From positions 1-37,687 of the forward strand of contig JAJFHO010000167.1 in NCBI GenBank assembly GCA_021775575.1: a stretch of 37,687 nucleotides of DNA, given 5' to 3'. Shown here piece after piece: positions 33,368-37,687 of the stretch. The notes beneath the pieces are model-generated. The model saw only the letters and a program-made list of their open reading frames with translations, made no database searches and was not told the origin of the DNA. Both the position numbers and the translations under genes were made by a program. Numbering within the stretch: the first letter of the stretch is position 1; each line of letters opens with the position of its first letter. This DNA comes from Hyphomicrobiales bacterium. GTDB taxonomy: Bacteria > Pseudomonadota > Alphaproteobacteria > Rhizobiales > Methyloligellaceae.

Positions 33368-34438
33368 ATGCTCTCATTGCTCTTGCGCACGATCCTGCGG
33401 GCCACCGCGTTCCTGGCGGTCGGGCTTGCGTGGATGGTCGCGGCTTCACCGCCGGCAGCGGCCCAGGGCCAGCCGGTGCTGCGCGAACGCATCAGCGTTC
33501 ACGCCGACCTTGTGACCCTCGGCGACATTTTCGAAAATGCCGGGCCGGCGGCCCATGCGCCGGTTTTCCGCTCGCCCGACCTTGGCACCGAAGGCGTTGT
33601 CGCGGCCAAGCGGATCGCGGCCGCCGCCCTCAAGCACGGCCTGCTGTGGCCCAATCCGGGCGGCATCGAACAGGTGAGCGTTGAACGCCCGAGCCGTCGC
33701 GTCACCCTTGACGAAATCAGAAGCGCGATCGCGGCCCATGCGGCGCGCGAGATCGATATCGCCAGCGCCGGCGATCTGACCGTGACCTTCGAGCGCCGCG
33801 CGCGGGCCTTTCATGTGGATTCCCGCGTCACCGGCGCGCTCAACGTAAAACGCCTGCATCTGCAGCGCGTCAACGGCGTTTTCGACGCCGTCATCGGCTT
33901 CGAGGGCGCCGGATCGCGCGGCCGCCTCGCCGCCCGCGACCGCGCCTTCCGCGGCCGCGTCGTCGAAACCATGCAAGTGGCCGTCCCGGCGCGGCCCATC
34001 GAGCGCGGCGCGACGATCGGCGATGGCGATGTCAAAATCACGCGGCTGCCCGCCTCGCAGATGCGCGCCGGCATGATCACCGAGAGGCACGACCTCGCCG
34101 GCATGGCCGCGAAACGCCAGCTGCGGGCCGATCAGCCGGTCCGGCACAGCCAGGTCGAACGCCCGAAACTGGTGCGGCGCAATACGCTTGTCACCATCAT
34201 CTACGAAATCCCGGGCCTGGCGCTGAAGTCCCAGGGCCGCGCCCAGGCCGATGCGTCGCAGGGCGAAGCCGTCGCGGTGCTCAACACCCGCTCCAACCGC
34301 ACCGTCCAGGCCACCGTTCGCGGCCCCGGCGTCGTCGTGGTCGGCGCGCCCGCCAGTCCGGCCGCGCCTCAGCTCACGGCCTCGCTGCCAACACAAAACC
34401 GGCGCGCCGAATTGATCGGCCCGCAACCCGCACGATAG
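33368..34438 (+). CDS. flgA: Flagellar P-ring chaperone FlgA
   Basis: FlgA, here 356 residues, is a periplasmic chaperone for P-ring assembly by FlgI. It has a signal peptide (LLRTILRATAFLAVGLAWMVAASPPAAAQ). The C-terminal half holds the SAF-like domain, with VPARPIERGATIGDGDVKITRLPASQ, and the final NTLVTIIYEIPGLALKSQGRAQADASQGEAVAVLN pattern characteristic of FlgA. I favour the ATG at 33368 because AGGGAGGG ends nine bases upstream; the ATG at 33359 abuts that ribosome binding site. It starts 15 bases after flgG. It is longer than enterobacterial FlgA, as is common in alphaproteobacteria. Confidence 0.92.
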   Translation: MLSLLLRTILRATAFLAVGLAWMVAASPPAAAQGQPVLRERISVHADLVTLGDIFENAGPAAHAPVFRSPDLGTEGVVAAKRIAAAALKHGLLWPNPGGIEQVSVERPSRRVTLDEIRSAIAAHAAREIDIASAGDLTVTFERRARAFHVDSRVTGALNVKRLHLQRVNGVFDAVIGFEGAGSRGRLAARDRAFRGRVVETMQVAVPARPIERGATIGDGDVKITRLPASQMRAGMITERHDLAGMAAKRQLRADQPVRHSQVERPKLVRRNTLVTIIYEIPGLALKSQGRAQADASQGEAVAVLNTRSNRTVQATVRGPGVVVVGAPASPAAPQLTASLPTQNRRAELIGPQPAR

Positions 34439-34458
34439 GTAAAAGGAAGAGTTGACAC

Positions 34459-35223
34459 ATGTGGTTCAAGCGTATCCTCGCGGCCCTGCTCGCGTCGGCG
34501 ACACTCAGCGGCTGCAGCGCCTATGAGCGGCTGCAGAGCATCGGCGAGACCCCCAAGCTCACGGCAATCGAAAACCCGGTGACGGCGCCGGGCTACCGCC
34601 CCGTTTCGATGCCGATGCCGGCGCCCGAGCCGGCGCGCTTCAACCCCAATTCGCTGTGGCGCAACGGGGCGCGCGCCTTTTTCGAGGACCAGCGCGCGCG
34701 CCGCGTCGGCGATATTCTCACCGTCGTCATCGAGATCGACGACAAGGCGGAAATCGGCAATGCGACCAACCGCAAGCGCGACAATTCCGAAACCGCCGGC
34801 ATCCCCAAGCTCGGCGGCTGGGAGCTCTCCAAGACGCTGGAAAAGCTGCTGCCTGAAGGCGTCAAGCTGAGCGACGTGAACCTGGCCGACTTCGTGCGCG
34901 CAACCAGCGATTCCAACTCCGACGGCGAAGGCACCATCGACCGCGAGGAAGAGGTGACGACGCGCATCGCCGCGGTCGTCACCCAGATCCTGCCGAACGG
35001 CAACATGGTGATCGAGGGCCGCCAGGAAATGCGCATCAATTTCGAGATGCGCGAGCTCGTCGTCGCCGGCGTGGTGCGCCCGGAAGACATCACCGCGACC
35101 AACACCATCCCCATCGCCAAGATCGCCGAGGCGCGCGTCGCCTATGGCGGCAAGGGCCAGATTTCCGACGTCCAGCAGCCCCGCTACGGCCAGCAATTCC
35201 TGGATATCGTGTTGCCGTTCTGA
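34459..35223 (+). CDS. flgH: Flagellar L-ring lipoprotein FlgH
   Basis: FlgH, here 254 residues, is an outer-membrane lipoprotein forming the L ring. The lipobox LSGC puts the lipidated cysteine at residue 19. NSLWRNGARAFFEDQRARRVGDILTVVIEIDDKAEI and the closing ATNTIPIAKIAEARVAYGGKGQISDVQQPRYGQQFLDIVLPF are family signatures. AGGAAG precedes the ATG. It is the last gene of the operon and is followed by a terminator at about 35276. flgI, the P-ring gene that often follows, is not here. Confidence 0.96.
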   Translation: MWFKRILAALLASATLSGCSAYERLQSIGETPKLTAIENPVTAPGYRPVSMPMPAPEPARFNPNSLWRNGARAFFEDQRARRVGDILTVVIEIDDKAEIGNATNRKRDNSETAGIPKLGGWELSKTLEKLLPEGVKLSDVNLADFVRATSDSNSDGEGTIDREEEVTTRIAAVVTQILPNGNMVIEGRQEMRINFEMRELVVAGVVRPEDITATNTIPIAKIAEARVAYGGKGQISDVQQPRYGQQFLDIVLPF

Positions 35224-35275
35224 GTTAGTGCGCGTTGAGAAGTGTTGCGTAGAGTTGAGCAGTATTGTGTAACAA

Positions 35276-35310
35276 AGGGCGGTCCGATGCAGCGGGCCGC
35301 TCTTTTTTTT
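35276..35310 (+). terminator. Rho-independent terminator after flgH
   Basis: A ten-pair stem (35276-35285 with 35294-35303, including two G-T pairs) encloses an eight-base loop and runs into a stretch of eight Ts (35303-35310). It lies 52 bases after the flgH stop and should end the flgF-flgH transcript. In the opposite direction it lies just past the XRE gene's stop. Confidence 0.85.
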
Positions 35311-35326
35311 GGGGGGCTTTCCGCCC

Positions 35327-35593
35327 TTACCGGCGCAACCTCGCGCCGGGGCCGCCTTTGCCGCGCTCGATGAATTCGACCCCCGCCGTTTCGAGCACAT
35401 CCCGCATTTTTTTCCGGTTCGCCTCCTGCGGCGTACGCTCTCCCATCTCGAAAAATTTGACCGTGTTGACCGCCACGCCTGCTTTGGCGGCGAGGTCGGC
35501 TTGCGTCCAGTTGAGCAAGGCGCGGGCGGCGCGGCATTGAGAGGGCAGGAGTGGCATCCCCAAGCCACTGCCCCACCTCCCATTAAGGGGCAA
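35327..35593 (-). CDS. XRE-family transcriptional regulator
   Basis: This 88-residue DNA-binding protein has a helix-turn-helix of the XRE/Cro type: CRAARALLNWTQADLAAKAGVAVNTVKFFEMGERTP, with the recognition helix near AVNTVKFFE. No second domain is present. The TTG at 35593 is favoured because GAGGAG lies a few bases upstream; an ATG 12 codons later (35557) would still keep the whole domain. It reads away from a facing small gene at 35641, and the gap holds a perfect inverted repeat that it probably binds. The product is likely a repressor of itself and of that gene. Confidence 0.82.
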   Translation of the reverse strand: MPLNGRWGSGLGMPLLPSQCRAARALLNWTQADLAAKAGVAVNTVKFFEMGERTPQEANRKKMRDVLETAGVEFIERGKGGPGARLRR

Positions 35594-35603
35594 TTATCTC
35601 CTC

Positions 35604-35627
35604 TTGACTATTAACTAAAATAGTCAA
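35604..35627. promoter_or_regulatory. Probable operator of the XRE regulator
   Basis: TTGACTATT-N6-AATAGTCAA is a perfect nine-base inverted repeat between the XRE gene and the facing small gene. The left arm also resembles a -35 element (TTGACT) for rightward transcription. It starts 11 bases upstream of the regulator's start codon, so a bound regulator would block its own ribosome binding site or promoter. Confidence 0.75.
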
Positions 35628-35640
35628 GAATAACGAATTG

Positions 35641-35967
35641 ATGCTTGATTTAGACGCTGCTGCGAGACTCCGAACCGCCACCATGCTCGACTTTAGAGAC
35701 AGACGCGCCTGGCACGAGAAGATGAACCCCGAGGAGGCGGTCACCGTTTTACGGCAGGCCTATGCGGAGCTCGCCGGCGAAGAAGCGCTGTTCCGCGCCC
35801 TACTGGCCGAACGCGACCTGAACCGCAAAAGCGCACGCTTCTGGATCGGTGTGTATGCGAAGGTATCGGGGTAAAAGGCCTCTCTCCCTTTTGCGACCTT
35901 CCGCCTGTTCGAGCCGGAAAAGCGCGACGTGGTGGCGTTTTTGTTGTGGCTGCAGAAGGACGAGTGA
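35641..35967 (+). pseudogene. Small gene of unknown function with in-frame TAA
   Basis: The first 77 codons from the ATG at 35641 read MLDLDAAARLRTATMLDF and end WIGVYAKVSG at a TAA (35872-35874). Past this stop the same frame continues for 30 codons, KASLPFATFRLFEPEKR and DVVAFLLWLQKDE, ending at TGA 35967. This tail looks like real protein, so the gene seems to be a roughly 108-residue protein cut by a nonsense codon, or the shortened form works. I do not recognise the family. It faces the XRE gene across an inverted repeat and is probably controlled by it. No good ribosome binding site is visible. Confidence 0.6.
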
Positions 35968-36009
35968 GGGGGGGGCATTAGCGGCATCCGACTATGTCAT
36001 TCCGGCGAA

Positions 36010-36160
36010 AGCCGCATCCAATTGCGGCTTCGCCACTTGCTACGCTAGCTCCCGCCTCGCACCTCGTCGGAGTCGAAGGGCATAGACCCACACGGGATTG
36101 CATCACCGGTTGCCTTCGCGAAACCTTCGGGAGGGGGTCGAAAACCCCGTCCCGCAGTAG
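36010..36160. repeat. Intergenic hairpin repeats left of the HNH gene
   Basis: This gap between the small gene and the HNH gene holds several short inverted repeats. GCCGCA-TCCAAT-TGCGGC lies at about 36010-36027, and a GGGG-TCGAAAA-CCCC hairpin at about 36134-36148. The latter is followed by CCCCGTCCCGCA (36145-36156), which recurs at 37289-37300 on the other side of the HNH gene. I see no gene here. Confidence 0.55.
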
Positions 36161-36220
36161 GAAGGGGCCGCATTCGTCCTCGCGTGCCGAAACGCAAAAC
36201 ACTTCAGCCCTCTCAACTAC

Positions 36221-37138
36221 CTATCCCTGAAACTTCTCGTTATTATGCCATTCAAGCGCTAAACGATCTGGTTGAAACTCCGCCTGCTCCGGCACCGCGA
36301 CATTCCGGCCATGCAGCGCGTAGTAGTCGCGCCCATTCTCGAATTCTTCGCGAATGCGCTGGCTCACTTCAAACCGATGTTCAGGCGTGACGGTGACATA
36401 ACCGAGATCGAAAAGCGTATGAATGTCCCGGCGCAACAGCATCCCGTTGGGGACCATATGCTGGCCGCCTTCTGAATAGGGGCGGATATGGCCCGCTTCC
36501 AAGGCCGGGAGCGTTCGCTCCCTCGTAACCGCACATCGCTGGCCATAAGCGTCGGTTACAAGAACCCGAAAGGCCCCCTGCCCAAGGCGGGGGCGTATTA
36601 GGGTTGGCTCTCCAAATCGTGAGCCTTGCTCGCTGAAGCCTGGAACCTGCGGTGTAGTTGAGCCTTCCGCCCATTCCCACATGCGTCGACCATCCGATGT
36701 GTCGGTCGAATAGGTCTTGAAGGTCACGATGTTCTTGGACCAGCTTTCCGGCACAGGAAGCCATTCAAACTCATTCTTGAAAAATGGTTGCGTCAGTATA
36801 CGGCAGCCCACAGCGAAGTCCTGTTTGCCGCCAGTGCTTAGCTTTCGGTACTTCGCAATCCTTGCGCGCATTTCCATGAATGATGCAGCACCGTTTGCGG
36901 TCCCGAATGTTTCCCATGCGAGCGAACAGGGAAGCGTCATGCTATGTGTGAATATGCCACCGCCAGCGATGAAGTTTCGTGGTGAGTGGAGTTTAAATAG
37001 AAACAATTCGCCCGGTCTGAGTGCGCGAAAATTTGCACCCGATGGAGCCCAAAAGTTTACCTCGGCCAAGTCGCCTTGTGATTTAAGCGACTGGAACCAA
37101 TCGTAATCGGTAACCGCGACGACAAGGTTGACTGCCAT
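36221..37138 (-). CDS. HNH endonuclease with PUA/EVE-like N-terminal domain
   Basis: The C-terminal part of this 305-residue protein is an HNH nuclease: CAVTRERTLPALEAGHIRPYS, then MVPNGMLLRRDIHTLFDLGYVTV (residues about 195-245), with the expected His, Asn and second His. The N-terminal half (NLVVAVTDYDWF, EVNFWAPSGANFRALRPGELFLFKL, NFIAGGGIFTH, SLAWETFG) resembles PUA/EVE-like modified-base readers, which often join HNH domains in type IV restriction enzymes. This reading of the front half is by eye. I favour the ATG at 37138 over a TTG at 37165. The base composition is less GC-rich than the flagellar genes and it is flanked by hairpin repeats, suggesting acquisition. No methylase gene is adjacent. 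Confidence 0.83.
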   Translation of the reverse strand: MAVNLVVAVTDYDWFQSLKSQGDLAEVNFWAPSGANFRALRPGELFLFKLHSPRNFIAGGGIFTHSMTLPCSLAWETFGTANGAASFMEMRARIAKYRKLSTGGKQDFAVGCRILTQPFFKNEFEWLPVPESWSKNIVTFKTYSTDTSDGRRMWEWAEGSTTPQVPGFSEQGSRFGEPTLIRPRLGQGAFRVLVTDAYGQRCAVTRERTLPALEAGHIRPYSEGGQHMVPNGMLLRRDIHTLFDLGYVTVTPEHRFEVSQRIREEFENGRDYYALHGRNVAVPEQAEFQPDRLALEWHNNEKFQG

Positions 37139-37565
37139 GAAGATACAATGGTTTAGCGATCTCAACTGCGACTACAGTAGCTTTTGTGAATAATATTTGA
37201 AGCATATTTATCTCCGCCCTCCCCACATCCCACTGTTCACAGCTCAGGGCCACCTGTCATTCCTGTCCCCGCCGGACGGGGGTGCAACCCCCGTCCCGCA
37301 ATGGGTCGCGAGCCTCCCACGCACACGGACCTGGAAGACCTGGGTCCCGGATCGCGCAGCGGGTGGAATTCTCTGGGTGCGCTACCGGCCTTCGGCCTAC
37401 TTGAGCGCGGTTGGGCCTCAAGCAGCCGTCAGGCGGTAGGCTACAAAAGAACCACCGCGGCTTGTCCGGGATGACAAAGGGGTGTCGGCGCTCTTGTGCT
37501 GCGGGCTGGGTTATGGGGGGGGGCGAAAATTTTGGTTGTCCTTCGCTCCCCCGGGTCTTTCTGGT
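37139..37565. other. Intergenic region right of the HNH gene
   Basis: No gene is supported. A strong hairpin, GGACGGGGGT-GCA-ACCCCCGTCC, is at 37274-37296 and is followed by CCCCGTCCCGCA overlap (37289-37300) shared with 36145-36156. Farther on, CTGGGTCCCGGATCGCGC (near 37341) and CTTGTCCGGGATGACA (near 37461) resemble dispersed intergenic repeats of GC-rich alphaproteobacteria. A run of Gs lies near 37515-37523. Confidence 0.5.
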
Positions 37566-37680
37566 TTATCGCTCACGGCTGTTCCCGCCTTTGGCGGGGC
37601 CTCCGCGGGGGCGCCCTGACCGGGCGACGCGCGGTCGCGCTTGCCTCGCGCACTGGCCGTGCGCTCGGTTCCAGAGAGAT
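37566..37680 (-). repeat. Inverted copy of the left-end structured repeat
   Basis: Read on the minus strand this segment starts ATCTCTCTGGAACCGAGCGC, matching about 31-50, keeps the GCGCAC/GTGCGC hairpin, then continues with the variable part of unit 3 (AAGCGCGACCGCGCG, CGCCC-GGTCA-GGGCG). It ends with CCCGCC-AAA-GGCGGG and the AGCCGTGAGCGA core (37569-37580). It is the fifth copy in the window and is in opposite orientation to the four on the left. Confidence 0.85.
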
Positions 37681-37687
37681 ACGGCAG

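Noticed and set aside
1-37687. Prophage or integrative element spanning the window
   Set aside because: There is no integrase, capsid, replication or conjugation gene, and no tRNA attachment site; the flagellar core is chromosomal.

Overview
The window is GC-rich chromosomal DNA from an alphaproteobacterium. The evidence is a full CckA hybrid kinase encoded directly behind flhB, TTAA-N7-TTAA motifs of the CtrA type upstream of flagellar genes, a MotE/DUF6468 pair in the flagellar cluster, and the flgF-flgG-flgA-flgH order. A Parvibaculum-like or Rhodospirillales-like host would fit, but I cannot fix the genus by reading alone.

Layout. (1) 1-470 is an array of modular, hairpin-forming repeats; a diverged inverted copy closes the window at about 37566-37680. 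(2) 629-5047 holds a HerA-type ATPase, a GFA-family protein on the other strand, and an ABC-2 exporter pair. (3) 5011-7354 is a three-gene c-type/b-type cytochrome cassette (cytochrome b561-diheme fusion, SHP-like, DHC-like) bounded by 45-bp near-identical direct repeats; the left copy is the 3' end of the ABC permease gene. (4) 7576-12400, minus strand, is a metabolic block: a small conserved protein, a TPR/2OG-oxygenase, GST, an MDR reductase and a sulfotransferase. (5) 12401-14238 has an AT-rich gap, a small secreted protein and a DUF4336 protein. (6) 14437-20515, minus strand, is flgB-flgC-fliE-fliQ-fliR-flhB-cckA, one apparent operon reading away from a CtrA-box promoter. (7) 20785-24516, plus strand, is fliO-fliP and an MscS-family channel. 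(8) 24535-31441, minus strand, is fliL-fliM-DUF6468-motE and a 1266-residue TPR protein with its own CtrA box. (9) 31763-35223, plus strand, is flgF-flgG-flgA-flgH behind a good sigma-54-type promoter and ahead of a rho-independent terminator. (10) 35327-37138 is accessory: an XRE regulator, a facing small gene with an in-frame stop, and an HNH nuclease, among hairpin repeats.

How the genes fit together. About half of the window builds the flagellum: export gate (FliO, FliP, FliQ, FliR, FlhB), rod and MS-ring junction (FliE, FlgB, FlgC, FlgF, FlgG), P-ring chaperone (FlgA), L-ring (FlgH), switch (FliM) and stator-related parts (FliL, MotE, DUF6468, TPR protein). CckA, top of the CckA-ChpT-CtrA relay, is the last gene of an operon that itself carries CtrA-type sites, so a feedback loop is plausible. 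The most interesting leads are the structured repeat family, the periplasmic TPR protein paired with MotE (a possible MotC-like partner), the repeat-bounded cytochrome cassette, and the HNH nuclease with a PUA/EVE-like front half. All assignments come from reading the sequence; no database search was run.
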